In this document: in pieces, positions 15,200-23,156 of the stretch
How the letters are laid out: the number at the start of each line of letters is the position of its first letter
How positions within the stretch are numbered: position 1 is the first letter of the stretch
NCBI GenBank assembly: GCA_018242005.1
Contig: JAFECU010000260.1
Span: 1-37,207 of the forward strand
Direction: 5' to 3'
Source of the DNA: Pseudomonadota bacterium
GTDB taxonomy: Bacteria; Pseudomonadota; Gammaproteobacteria; Burkholderiales; Burkholderiaceae_C
DNA: 37,207 bases
Notes under the pieces: model-generated
Database searches by the model: none
What the model was told of the DNA's origin: nothing
Seen by the model: the letters and a program-made list of their open reading frames with translations, nothing else
Program-made: the position numbers and the translations under genes

Positions 15200-15949
15200 T
15201 CAATGCAGCCACGCGCGGGCACCGTGGGCCTGCAGCAGTGGGTGGTGCGCATCGCCGCTGGCCGCCACGATCTTGGTCAGGGCGTCCGCCCAGAGGCACA
15301 GTGGCGCGGCCACGCTGACATGGACATTCACGTCACGGCCGCCGGCGACCCACGCCTGGCTGCGCCAGCGCGCGCCCAGGCGGCTTGTGGCGAACGCACC
15401 GTCGCCCAGTTGCAGGAAGGGGCGCAGGCTGTCGCCTTCTTCGTCGCGAAGCAACACGGGCACCGGCACCGGGCCAAAGGCGCGCAGGTCACCGCCGGCA
15501 TTGACCCAGCCACCGCCGCAGCCCAGGCGCTGCAGCGACCGCACGGCGCAGTCCACGGCATAGCCCTTGGCGATGCCGCCCAGGTCGAATGCAGCCGCGT
15601 CAGACCGCTTGTGCAGGCTTAGTCCGTCGCAATGCCAGCCGTGAGGCGCGCGGCCCTGGGTGATGTCGAACAGGCCGCCACTGGCCTGCTGCAGCGCCCG
15701 GGCGGCCTGCAGCACCTCGGCGGTCTCGGGCGCGACGCTCATGCACTGCCCTGCGGGCAACGCGGCAAAGCGCGCCACATCGCTGTCCGGCGCGAAGCGC
15801 GACATGCAGTCCTGCACCTGTTGCACGGCGGCAAAGGCAGCCTGCAGCCCGGCGTCTGCGCCTGCCTCCCGCGCCACGCCGATCTCGACCAGCGTTCCCA
15901 GCAAGGGCCGCGCGCGGCGCAGCCAACCGGGCGCGGCGGGGGCGTTCAT
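15200..15949 (-). CDS. apbE: FAD:protein FMN transferase, short form without signal peptide
   Basis: ApbE transfers FMN from FAD onto a threonine of target proteins. This 249-residue version has the core motifs: PLLGTLVEIGV near the N-terminus, FDLGGIAKGYAVDCAVRSL, GGWVNAGGDLRAFGP, and a C-terminal WADALTKIVAA metal-site region. It is shorter than the usual 300-350 residues and has no signal peptide or lipobox: MNAPAAPGWLRRARP leads directly into the domain. Its start overlaps the stop of the FMN-binding gene by 4 bases (ATGA), so the two are translationally coupled and the neighbour is the obvious substrate. See findings for the problem of location. Confidence 0.9.
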   Translation of the reverse strand: MNAPAAPGWLRRARPLLGTLVEIGVAREAGADAGLQAAFAAVQQVQDCMSRFAPDSDVARFAALPAGQCMSVAPETAEVLQAARALQQASGGLFDITQGRAPHGWHCDGLSLHKRSDAAAFDLGGIAKGYAVDCAVRSLQRLGCGGGWVNAGGDLRAFGPVPVPVLLRDEEGDSLRPFLQLGDGAFATSRLGARWRSQAWVAGGRDVNVHVSVAAPLCLWADALTKIVAASGDAHHPLLQAHGARAWLH

Positions 15950-16506
15950 GACAGCCTGCCGCCGCGGCGCAGCAGGTCCAGCCAGACCAGGTTGCGCCGC
16001 ACGCCTTCGGTCAGATGGGTGCAGCTGAGCGTGGCGCCGCTGATATTGGCAATGTCCTCGCCCACCTGCAGCGGCGCTGCCGCGGTCTTGCCGACGAACT
16101 GCTTGCGCCAGGCGGGCATGCGGATCTCATGGCCATGGCTTTCGCGGTAGGCCAGCACCTCGACCTGGCGCACGCGCCCATCGGCCTCCACGCCCACGGC
16201 ATAGCTGATGCGCTCGAACTTGCCTATCACGTCGTCCACCACGACGAAGCCCAGCAGGGCGCCACCCTGGCGTGCCAGGCGAACCTGCAGGCGCGGCGCC
16301 ACGGGCCTGACGCCCGCGGCCGCCAGCTGCTGCGACAGCGCCGCATCGAGTGGCAGATCGCGCAGCTCGAAGGCGTCGGCCTGCGGGAACATGAGCTTTT
16401 GCGCCTGCTCGGCGCTCATGTAGTCCACCGCCAGTGCGCCCGCCGGCGCCAGCGCCACCAGGGCGGCCGAGGGGTACAGCGCAATGCGCATCGATGACGA
16501 GGGCAT
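15946..16506 (-). CDS. Exported FMN-binding domain protein with flavinylation motif
   Basis: A 186-residue protein with a Sec-type signal peptide (MRIALYPSAALVALAPAGALA, cut before VDY). The C-terminal FMN_bind domain holds the ApbE target motif SGAT at residues 156-159 in ANISGATLS, Thr159 being the expected covalent FMN site. The middle (LLGFVVVDDVIGKFERISYAVGV, VEVLAYRESHGHEI) matches FMN_bind proteins such as those of the Rnf/Nqr type, but it is a single-domain soluble protein. It overlaps the porin stop by one base and apbE by four. It probably carries one-electron traffic in the periplasm between the membrane protein and the diheme cytochrome. Confidence 0.9.
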   Translation of the reverse strand: MPSSSMRIALYPSAALVALAPAGALAVDYMSAEQAQKLMFPQADAFELRDLPLDAALSQQLAAAGVRPVAPRLQVRLARQGGALLGFVVVDDVIGKFERISYAVGVEADGRVRQVEVLAYRESHGHEIRMPAWRKQFVGKTAAAPLQVGEDIANISGATLSCTHLTEGVRRNLVWLDLLRRGGRLS

Positions 16507-17888
16507 CAGAAGCTCCAGCCCAGGCCCAGGTTCACACGGTCGGCCAGGGTGTTGACGTGGAAGCGCTGATAGTCCGCCTTGAGCACGACGGAGCGCGTGA
16601 CCCAGAAGTTGGCGCCCACGGTGGCCACCTGCTCGGTCTGCCCCGCTGCCGGCGTCAGGCCCGGGGCCAGGTAGGCAAAGCCGCGCGCGGTGTTGAAGCG
16701 CTCCAGGCGGACGAAGGGGCTAAGGCTGTAGTCGCCCTGCTGCCAAAGCCTGTAGGCGCCCTGCACATACCAGCCGTCGAAGGACTTCGGGATCAGCGTG
16801 GGGTTGCCAACCAGTTGCTGGTTCAGCTGGGCCGTGTTGGAGATGCTGCCGCGCGCGTACAGCGCCGCCAGATCCCAGCGTCCGGGCGTCCAGCGCGCAT
16901 GCACATCGGCCAGCGTGACGCGCGCACTGGCAAAGCCCTGCTGGCCATGGGTGGCACCGCCGCTGAACAACGAGGCGCCCACGAGCAGACCCGGCACGCC
17001 GCGCCAGTTGGCGGCACCGAACAGCGCGAGGCTGCGCGCCTTGGCCTTGGCCCCTTCCTGGTGGATGGAGCCCAAGGGTGACTCCACCCCCTCGACCGAG
17101 GTCGCATCCCATTTGGTCAGGTCGAAGCTGGTGCTGACGCCGCCCTGCAGCGTCAGGCCATTGTCGAAGTTGGCGATGAGCTGCGCGCCAGCCTCGCGCC
17201 AGGTGGTGGGAATGATGGCCGTCTCGACGAAATTGCGCTCCACACCATAGTAGGCCGTGGGTTCGTGGTTCTCGTTGAGCAGGCCCACCGGCATCAGGAA
17301 CAGGCCGCCTCGCGCCGCCAGCAGGGGCGTGAGCTGGTGTTCGACATAGGCCTGCTCAATCGCCACCTCCCCCGGGTCACTGGACGAGGTGACGGCATGC
17401 TCGACCTCGATTTCGCCGACGATCTTGGTGCGTTCGCTGACGCGGTGCTGCAGTCCGAGCACGAAGCGGCGCAGATCGAGCTGGGTTTTGTCAGAGGCCC
17501 GGGTCGGCCGGTTGTAGTTGATCTCGCCATAGCTGGTGAGCACGGTCGCGGGCGCCTCGGCAGCCGGCGCCGGCAGCGGCGCTGCGGCCAATGCAGCGGG
17601 TGCAGGAGCGGCCGGCGCTGCGCCCGCGGGCTGCCCCCAGCCACCGCCGGCCGTTGCCGCGGGCTGCGGCGCCTGCGGGCTCTGCTGAGCCTGTAGTCTT
17701 GCCAGTTGCGCCTTTACGTCGGCCAGCTCGGCGGAGAGCCGATCCAGCCTTTGTGCCAGTTCGGCCTGGGAGGCTGGCGCTGGCGCCGGCGCCACCTGGG
17801 CCGTGGAGGTGGTGGCGGCCAGCGCCAGAGTCAGGCCCAGTGCGCTGGCGGCAGGCGCGCCCAGGCGGCGTTGGAAGATGGAGTTCAT
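16506..17888 (-). CDS. Outer-membrane porin with N-terminal coiled coil
   Basis: A 460-residue outer-membrane protein. After the signal peptide (MNSIFQRRLG... to TSTAQ) come a short coiled coil (ELAQRLDRLSAELADVKAQL), an Ala/Pro-rich linker to about residue 120, and a barrel with alternating strands starting TVLTSYGEINYN and ending LGLGWSF. The terminal Phe is the classic BAM signal. It resembles phosphate-selective porin (OprO/P) or cytochrome-associated porin-like families, but the substrate is unclear. ATG 17888 is chosen over 17927 because it directly begins a signal peptide. It lies between the diheme cytochrome gene (35 bases upstream) and the FMN-protein gene. Confidence 0.85.
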   Translation of the reverse strand: MNSIFQRRLGAPAASALGLTLALAATTSTAQVAPAPAPASQAELAQRLDRLSAELADVKAQLARLQAQQSPQAPQPAATAGGGWGQPAGAAPAAPAPAALAAAPLPAPAAEAPATVLTSYGEINYNRPTRASDKTQLDLRRFVLGLQHRVSERTKIVGEIEVEHAVTSSSDPGEVAIEQAYVEHQLTPLLAARGGLFLMPVGLLNENHEPTAYYGVERNFVETAIIPTTWREAGAQLIANFDNGLTLQGGVSTSFDLTKWDATSVEGVESPLGSIHQEGAKAKARSLALFGAANWRGVPGLLVGASLFSGGATHGQQGFASARVTLADVHARWTPGRWDLAALYARGSISNTAQLNQQLVGNPTLIPKSFDGWYVQGAYRLWQQGDYSLSPFVRLERFNTARGFAYLAPGLTPAAGQTEQVATVGANFWVTRSVVLKADYQRFHVNTLADRVNLGLGWSF

Positions 17889-17923
17889 GCAAGGGTGCGG
17901 TGATTGAAGAATCGGGGCTTGAG

Positions 17924-19150
17924 TCAAGGCTGGTAGTTGTCGGTGAGCGTCTTGAGGAAGGCGATCACATCGTCGATCTCGGCGTCGCTGAGCGCCGGCG
18001 CATCACCGGGCTTGCGGTTGTAGGGCCCCTCGGTCACGTTCACGTTGCCGCGCAGCCGCGGCGGCAGGTCGTTGAACTTGTCCACGCTGCCATCGGCATT
18101 GAGCGGGTACCACTTCTCGGGATTGGTGTCGCGCTGCACATAGAAGGAAAGTGCTTCCTTGAGCGTCTTGAAGTAGCCGTTGTGGAAAAACGCCTGGCGC
18201 AGCGCCACGTTGCGCAGCGTGGGCACCTTGAACTTGCCGCACAGGTCGGCGCGCGCGGCCAAGTCGCCGCCCTCGCGCGCGCACAGGCCCAGGTCGTAGA
18301 AGTCCGAAGAGGCGTTCTGCTTGAGCTCGGGGTTGCGCGGCACGCCCAGGCTGTCGTAGGTGAAATCCGTGAACAAGGGCAGGCTGCCATCAGCGCCACG
18401 CCCCGATGGATGACAGGCAATGCAATTGCCCTTGGCGGGGTTGTTGAACAGCGCCAGGCCGCGCAATTCCTGCGCGTCCAGGCTGGCCTTGCCGAGCAGG
18501 AAGGCGTCGTACTTGCTCGAATAGGCGTGGAACTCCGGGGCCTCGACCTGGTACTGCTGCAGGGCCAGCGTGATGCGCTCGAAGGTGCCGTCGACGTCGG
18601 CCAGGATGGTGTCGCCAAACAGCTTGCGGAACTCGCCCGCATAGCTGGCGGCGGCCAGCCGCCCCACCACCTCGGCCTTGCTGGCGTTGGCCATTTCAAC
18701 CGGATTCAGAAAGGGCTTGCCCGCCTGGTCCTGCAAGGAGCTCGCACGGCCGTCCCAGAAGAACCCGCCCGTGGGCGTGCCGTCGGCCGCGAAAGTGAAG
18801 GCCTTGTTGCCGGTCAGATAGCGAACCGTCGGCGACAGGCGCCCGCCCTGCTGATCGAGTCCCGGCCCGCCCAGCTGCGCCGCAAGGGCATTGGGCTGGG
18901 CACCGGCAAATGCCGCAACGTGGCAGCTGGCGCAGGACTGCCGGCCCGACGCCGACAACATGGGGTCATTGAAGATCTTCTGGCCCATGGCGGCCATCGG
19001 GGTCAATGCTCCACCCGCCGCATCACCGCCCGCTGCCGATGAGGACGACCCGCCACCACCGCAGCCCGTCAAGCCCCAGGCCAGGGCCAAAGCCCACAGA
19101 ACTGCCGAACACCTACGGAGCGATCCACTTCCCGACGGGATTGCGAGCAT
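17924..19150 (-). CDS. Diheme cytochrome c peroxidase/MauG-like lipoprotein
   Basis: A 408-residue lipoprotein with lipobox LTGC (Cys30) and a Gly/Ser linker. Two heme c sites are present: CASCH (73-77) and CIACH (243-247). Family marks are GGFFWDGRASSLQDQA, PFLNPVEM, PTLRNVALRQAFFHNGYF and TLKEALSFY, as in CCP/MauG proteins. These either reduce peroxide or use high-valent heme for protein oxidation. It is the first gene of the five-gene operon, anchored by lipid to the inner or outer membrane. No promoter is clear to me in the 430-base region upstream. True peroxidase and MauG-type function cannot be separated by reading. Confidence 0.92.
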   Translation of the reverse strand: MLAIPSGSGSLRRCSAVLWALALAWGLTGCGGGGSSSSAAGGDAAGGALTPMAAMGQKIFNDPMLSASGRQSCASCHVAAFAGAQPNALAAQLGGPGLDQQGGRLSPTVRYLTGNKAFTFAADGTPTGGFFWDGRASSLQDQAGKPFLNPVEMANASKAEVVGRLAAASYAGEFRKLFGDTILADVDGTFERITLALQQYQVEAPEFHAYSSKYDAFLLGKASLDAQELRGLALFNNPAKGNCIACHPSGRGADGSLPLFTDFTYDSLGVPRNPELKQNASSDFYDLGLCAREGGDLAARADLCGKFKVPTLRNVALRQAFFHNGYFKTLKEALSFYVQRDTNPEKWYPLNADGSVDKFNDLPPRLRGNVNVTEGPYNRKPGDAPALSDAEIDDVIAFLKTLTDNYQP

Positions 19151-19256
19151 ATTGAAGCAATAGTTTGAATGAGACTGGTTCGCGATTCTATTCTCAGTCT
19201 CTTTCCCCTATCCAAACCTTGTGCCCGGCGTACCACAGGTCGCGGCATGGCGCCCG

Positions 19257-19424
19257 TCAGCGCAACCGCAAAAGCCCGTGCGCAACCAGCCCGATGACGA
19301 TGCCCCCCTGAAGGCCGGGCACAGTCACAGCGCCGCCACGCCCGGACGGTTCTGGCCCGTCGGGCTGACCGGCTAACGGGCCGCGGGTGCCGCGTTCGCC
19401 CTGGGAGGGGGAATCAATAGGCAT
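19257..19424 (-). CDS. Possible 55-residue small protein
   Basis: ATG 19424 is preceded on the minus strand by an AAAGGA about 10 bases away. The product begins MPIDSPSQGERG and ends with a hydrophobic piece, GLQGGIVIGLVAHGLL, then RLR. It could be a small single-span membrane protein. It is in the gap between the diheme cytochrome and rpoH. I do not recognise it, and chance is a real alternative in GC-rich DNA. Confidence 0.25.
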   Translation of the reverse strand: MPIDSPSQGERGTRGPLAGQPDGPEPSGRGGAVTVPGLQGGIVIGLVAHGLLRLR

Positions 19425-19520
19425 CACCGCTTGGTCCTTTCTGGATGTGGTCGAGCATGCAGGGCGCATGCGACAGTCTCTCGCGCCGATTGGAGCTATT
19501 CACCCTTGGGAACTTTGGAA

Positions 19521-19547
19521 TTAGCACTCGCTCCAATGGAGTGCTAA
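19521..19547. promoter_or_regulatory. CIRCE operator (HrcA-binding site) upstream of rpoH
   Basis: The sequence is TTAGCACTC, nine bases, GAGTGCTAA: a perfect match to the CIRCE consensus. It lies 31 bases before the proposed rpoH start codon. CIRCE is the binding site of the HrcA repressor, which normally governs groESL and dnaK. The position in the rpoH leader suggests HrcA represses this sigma factor gene. I see no convincing sigma-70 or sigma-32 promoter hexamers close by. Confidence 0.93.
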
Positions 19548-19578
19548 CATGCCCTGTATGGAAGAAAGGATTTCTGAC

Positions 19579-20514
19579 ATGAACCTCCAGACTGCCTCCA
19601 CCGTGACGACCCTGGCACCCGCGAACCCGTGGGCGCTGGTTCCGCCGCTGGGCAACCTGGACGCGTACATCTCTGCCGTCAACCGCCTGCCCCTGCTCAC
19701 CCTGGAGGAGGAGCAGCGCTTTGCGCGCCAGCTCAAGAACGACAACGACCTGGAGGCCGCGGGCCGTCTGGTGCTGTCGCACCTGCGCCTGGTGGTATCC
19801 ATCTCGCGCCAGTACCTGGGCTATGGCCTGCCGCATGGCGACCTGATCCAGGAAGGCAACGTGGGCCTCATGAAGGCCGTCAAGCGTTTCGACCCCGACC
19901 AGGGCGTGCGCCTGGTGAGCTACGCCATGCACTGGATCAAGGCCGAGATCCACGAATACATCCTGAAGAACTGGCGCATGGTCAAGGTGGCGACCACCAA
20001 GGCGCAGCGCAAGCTGTTCTTCAATCTGCGGTCGATGAAGCAGGGTTTCAAGGCCGAGGCCATCGACGCCGACACACACCGCGAGACGCTGTCCGACCAC
20101 GAGATCGACCTGGTGGCCGAGCAGCTCAACGTCAAGCGCGAAGAGGTCATCGAGATGGAAACGCGCCTGGCCGGCGGCGATGTGCTGCTGGACCCGGCGC
20201 CGTCGGACGATGGCGAGCAGGCCTTCGGCCCCATCGCCTACCTGGCCGACGCGGCCCATGAGCCTACGGCGATGATCGAGTCGCGCCAGCGCGACCATCT
20301 CGCCACCGACGGCATTGCCGCGGCGCTCGACGGACTGGACGCACGCAGCCGCCGCATCGTTGAAGAGCGCTGGCTCAAGGTGAACGACGATGGCTCGGGC
20401 GGCATGACGCTGCACGAGCTGGCCGCCGAATACGGCGTGAGCGCCGAGCGCATCCGCCAGATCGAGGTGGCGGCGATGAAGAAGATGAAGAAGGCGCTGG
20501 TGGAGTACGCCTGA
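19579..20514 (+). CDS. rpoH: RNA polymerase sigma-32 (heat-shock) factor
   Basis: A 311-residue alternative sigma factor directing heat-shock transcription. Region 1.2/2 is seen in LDAYISAVNRLPLLTLEEEQ, SHLRLVVSISRQYLGYG, LPHGDLIQEGNVGLMKAVKRF and VSYAMHWIKAEIHEYILKNW. The RpoH-specific box is QRKLFFNLRSMK. Region 4 has DGLDARSRRIVEERWL and the helix-turn-helix LAAEYGVSAERIRQIE. ATG 19579 has an AAGGA ribosome site 8 bases upstream; an ATG at 19549 in the same frame abuts the CIRCE site and is less likely. It is followed by a strong intrinsic terminator, so it is monocistronic. Confidence 0.97.
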   Translation: MNLQTASTVTTLAPANPWALVPPLGNLDAYISAVNRLPLLTLEEEQRFARQLKNDNDLEAAGRLVLSHLRLVVSISRQYLGYGLPHGDLIQEGNVGLMKAVKRFDPDQGVRLVSYAMHWIKAEIHEYILKNWRMVKVATTKAQRKLFFNLRSMKQGFKAEAIDADTHRETLSDHEIDLVAEQLNVKREEVIEMETRLAGGDVLLDPAPSDDGEQAFGPIAYLADAAHEPTAMIESRQRDHLATDGIAAALDGLDARSRRIVEERWLKVNDDGSGGMTLHELAAEYGVSAERIRQIEVAAMKKMKKALVEYA

Positions 20515-20540
20515 GCGGCTTGACCGCAGGCAGATAATCC

Positions 20541-20574
20541 AGGCGCGCGGCCCATGCAGGCCGCGCGCCTTTTT
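20541..20574 (+). terminator. Intrinsic terminator after rpoH
   Basis: AGGCGCGCGGCC (20541-20552) pairs perfectly over 12 bp with GGCCGCGCGCCT (20559-20570), with a 6-base loop and TTTT immediately after. It lies 26 bases past the rpoH stop and ends just before the ribosome site of the next gene. Confidence 0.92.
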
Positions 20575-20591
20575 GTTCCAGGAGATTTCCC

Positions 20592-21602
20592 ATGTTCCGC
20601 CATTCCTCCGCCCGCCGCGGCCTGCTGGCGCTGGCCCTGGCCACGGCCTGCGCAGCCTCCGTGGCCGCTACCAGCGCAGCGCCCGCCACGCCAGGCTGGC
20701 CCGCCAGGCCCCTGCGCATCATCGTGGGCTTTCCACCGGGCTCCTCGCCCGACCTGACGGCGCGCACCATCTCCGAGCCACTGGCACGGGCCCTGGGCCA
20801 GCCGGTGATCGTGGAAAACAAGGTAGGTGCGGGCGGCAACATCGGCGCCGATGCCGTGGCCAAGGCGCAGGACGGCCACACCATAGGATTGTTCATCAAC
20901 GGCAACCTGACGATCGCCAGGCTGCTCAACCCCCAGGTGCCCTATGACCCCGCCAAGGACCTGGCGCCGCTGTCGCTGATCGGCGTGTCACCGCTGGTGC
21001 TCACGGCACCCGTGAGCCAGCCCGGCGTGCCCGCCGGTGCCGACGCCCGCGCGTTTCTGCAGGCCGCGCGCCAGGCGGGAGATCGCTGGAGCTACGGCAC
21101 GCCCGGCGTGGGCACGGTGGGTCACCTGGGCACGGAGCTGCTCAAGGCGCGCACGGGCATTGCCCCGGTACACATCCCCTACCCCGGCTACCCGCAGGTG
21201 GCGACCGCGATGCTGGGCGGCCAGCTGCAGATGGCGCTGCTGCCACCGGCGCTGGCACAGGCGCAGGAGCGCGCCGGCAAGCTGCGCCTGGTGGGAGTGA
21301 CGTCGGCCGGGCGCAGTGCGCTGCTGCCCGATGTGCCCAGCCTGTCGGAGGCAGGCGTGCGTGACTTTCAACTCGAGATCTGGAACGCCTTCGCGGCGCC
21401 AGCCTCCATGCCCGCACCGGTGCGCGCGCGGCTCTCGAGCGTGATCGGCGAGATCGCGCGCAGTCCCGAGGTGCGCGCCAAGCTGTTCCAGCAGGGCTGG
21501 CAGGCCGTGGGCTCGTCGGCGGAAGGCCTGGCCAACCGCATGCGGGCCGATACGGCCATGATGAGCCGCGTGATCCGTGACCAGGGCATTCGGGCCGAGT
21601 GA
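20592..21602 (+). CDS. Bug/TctC-family tripartite tricarboxylate transporter substrate-binding protein
   Basis: A 336-residue periplasmic binding protein. It has a signal peptide (ARRGLLALALATACAASVAA), then WPARPLRIIVGFPPGSSPDL, VIVENKVGAGGNIGADAVAK, YGTPGVGTVGHLGTELLK, HIPYPGYPQVATAMLGGQ and LPDVPSLSEAG, the standard Bug signature set. Such proteins bind carboxylates or amides for TctAB-type carriers, or act as orphan sensors. Expansion of the family is typical of Burkholderiales. No tctA or tctB lies nearby. An AGGAGA ribosome site precedes ATG 20592. It must have its own promoter, since the rpoH terminator separates them. The ligand is unknown. Confidence 0.94.
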   Translation: MFRHSSARRGLLALALATACAASVAATSAAPATPGWPARPLRIIVGFPPGSSPDLTARTISEPLARALGQPVIVENKVGAGGNIGADAVAKAQDGHTIGLFINGNLTIARLLNPQVPYDPAKDLAPLSLIGVSPLVLTAPVSQPGVPAGADARAFLQAARQAGDRWSYGTPGVGTVGHLGTELLKARTGIAPVHIPYPGYPQVATAMLGGQLQMALLPPALAQAQERAGKLRLVGVTSAGRSALLPDVPSLSEAGVRDFQLEIWNAFAAPASMPAPVRARLSSVIGEIARSPEVRAKLFQQGWQAVGSSAEGLANRMRADTAMMSRVIRDQGIRAE

Positions 21603-21618
21603 CGAAGATTCGGATGGA

Positions 21619-22230
21619 TCAGCGCGCCTCGTCCAGCAGCGCGCGCACATCGGCCGTCAGGCTCTGGGCGCCGCTGCCGTAGCGGTGGTACACGCGCAGG
21701 CGCCCCTTGGTGTCGTAGACATAGCTGCCGGCGGAATGGTCCATGGTGTAGCTCGTGGGCGTCTGGCCGTCAACGCGCTTGAAGTAGATCTTGAAGTCCT
21801 TGGCCACGGCGGCCGTTTGCTCGGGCGTGCCGCGCAGCGCGATGAAGCTGGGGTCGAAGCTGGCCATGTAGGACTTGAGCATGTCGGGCGTGTCGCGCTC
21901 GGGATCGACGGTGACGAAGATGCCCTGCAGCCTGTCGCCGTCGGCACCCAGCGCGCGCTTGACCTCGGCGAGCTCCGACATGGAGGTGGGGCACACATCC
22001 GGGCACTGCGTGTAGCCGAAGAACACCACCACCACCTTGCCGGCAAAGTCCTTGAGGCTGCGCTGCTTGCCGTATTGATCGGTCAGCTGCAGGTCGCGCG
22101 CGTAGTCGGCGCCGGTCAGGTCCACGCCCTGGAACTTGGGGCCCTTCGGGGTGCAAGCAGAAAAAATGCCCGCAGCACCCACCCACAGGGCGCCAGCAGC
22201 TATCTTTTTAAGAGTTTCGCGTTTCAACAT
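21619..22230 (-). CDS. SCO1/SenC copper chaperone lipoprotein for cytochrome oxidase
   Basis: A 203-residue lipoprotein (lipobox IFSAC, Cys26) with the thioredoxin-like SCO fold. The copper-binding motif is CPDVC (Cys76, Cys80) in FFGYTQCPDVCPTS, with the third ligand expected in YTMDHSAGSYVYD. It delivers copper to the CuA site of CoxB or keeps its cysteines reduced. It is the last gene of the ctaA-ctaB-sco run; the TGA of ctaB and its ATG share a base (TGATG). The signal-peptide coding DNA resembles the repeat at 8477-8536. It converges with the TctC gene over 16 bases. Confidence 0.95.
   Translation of the reverse strand: MLKRETLKKIAAGALWVGAAGIFSACTPKGPKFQGVDLTGADYARDLQLTDQYGKQRSLKDFAGKVVVVFFGYTQCPDVCPTSMSELAEVKRALGADGDRLQGIFVTVDPERDTPDMLKSYMASFDPSFIALRGTPEQTAAVAKDFKIYFKRVDGQTPTSYTMDHSAGSYVYDTKGRLRVYHRYGSGAQSLTADVRALLDEAR
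22150..22213. repeat. Repeat-like sequence inside the SCO1 signal-peptide coding region
   Basis: Read on the minus strand it contains ATAGCTGCT (22195-22203 reversed), 26 bases later CATTTTTT (22161-22168 reversed), then TGCT. Spacing, order and frame match 8477-8536. The encoded peptides align as IAAGALWVGAAGIFSA here and IAARAVLVSAGAIFYA there. Confidence 0.55.
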
Positions 22231-23156
22231 CACAGTACGTAGTGGTCCACCAACAGCGCCGCAAACAGCAGGCTCAGGTGGATCAGGGAAAAGCGGAAGG
22301 TCTTGCGCGCCAGCATGTCGGAATAGTCGCGCCAGAGCCAGAAACCGTAGAGGCAGAAGCCCGCGCCCAGCAGCACGGCGGAGCCCAGGTAGAGCCATGA
22401 GCTCATGCCATAGATGAAGGGCATGAGGCAGCCCGCAAACAAAATCACCGTGTACAGGAACACCTGCAGCCGCGTGTACTCGTTGCCATGCGTGACGGGC
22501 AGCATGGGCAGGCCGGATTTGCGGTAGTCCTCCACTCGGTACAGCGCCAGGGCCCAGAAGTGTGGCGGTGTCCACAGGAAGATGATCAGAAACAGAATCA
22601 AGGCCTCGGGGCCCACGTTGTCCGTCATGGCGGCCCAGCCCAGCACCGGTGGCATGGCGCCCGAGGCGCCGCCGATGACGATGTTCTGCGGCGTGAGAGG
22701 CTTGAGGATCACGGTGTAGACCACCGCATAGCCCACAAAGGTGGCGAAGGTCAGCCACATGGTCAAGGGATTGACCCAGAGGTACAGCAACGCCGAGCCG
22801 GCCACGCACAGCAGCGCCGAAAACAGCAGCGTCTGGCCATTGGACAACTCGCCCCTGGCCGTGGGCCGCCAGGCCGTGCGCTTCATCTTGGCGTCTATGT
22901 GCCGCTCCACCAGGCAGTTGAAGGCCGCGGCGGCGCCAGCCACGAGCCAGATGCCGGCGCTGGCCACGGCCATCAGGCGCCACTGCGCCAGATTGGGCAG
23001 GCCGGGCACGGCCAGCACCATGCCGATGAAGGCGCAGAACACGATGAGCTGCACCACGCGTGGCTTGGTCAGCGCGTAGAACTGGGACAGGCGCGACGGC
23101 AGCGCTTGCGCCGCCGCCATGGCGGGCGCGGGTGCGGGAGCGGGAGCGGCACTCAT
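22230..23156 (-). CDS. ctaB: Protoheme IX farnesyltransferase (heme O synthase)
   Basis: Converts heme B to heme O by farnesylation in the inner membrane, the first step toward heme A for the aa3 oxidase. 308 residues, nine or so hydrophobic segments. Motifs: [12 protein letters not shown] at the first helix, the prenyl-diphosphate motif [35 protein letters not shown], and the second loop [12 protein letters not shown] with [11 protein letters not shown]. An Ala/Pro-rich N-terminal tail of about 15 residues is probably species-specific. The 4-base overlap with ctaA (ATGA) shows coupling. Confidence 0.97.
   Translation of the reverse strand: MSAAPAPAPAPAMAAAQALPSRLSQFYALTKPRVVQLIVFCAFIGMVLAVPGLPNLAQWRLMAVASAGIWLVAGAAAAFNCLVERHIDAKMKRTAWRPTARGELSNGQTLLFSALLCVAGSALLYLWVNPLTMWLTFATFVGYAVVYTVILKPLTPQNIVIGGASGAMPPVLGWAAMTDNVGPEALILFLIIFLWTPPHFWALALYRVEDYRKSGLPMLPVTHGNEYTRLQVFLYTVILFAGCLMPFIYGMSSWLYLGSAVLLGAGFCLYGFWLWRDYSDMLARKTFRFSLIHLSLLFAALLVDHYVL

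Noticed and set aside
17591-19042. Plus-strand frame of 483 codons opposite the diheme cytochrome
   Set aside because: Shadow of a protein with two CxxCH sites and family motifs.
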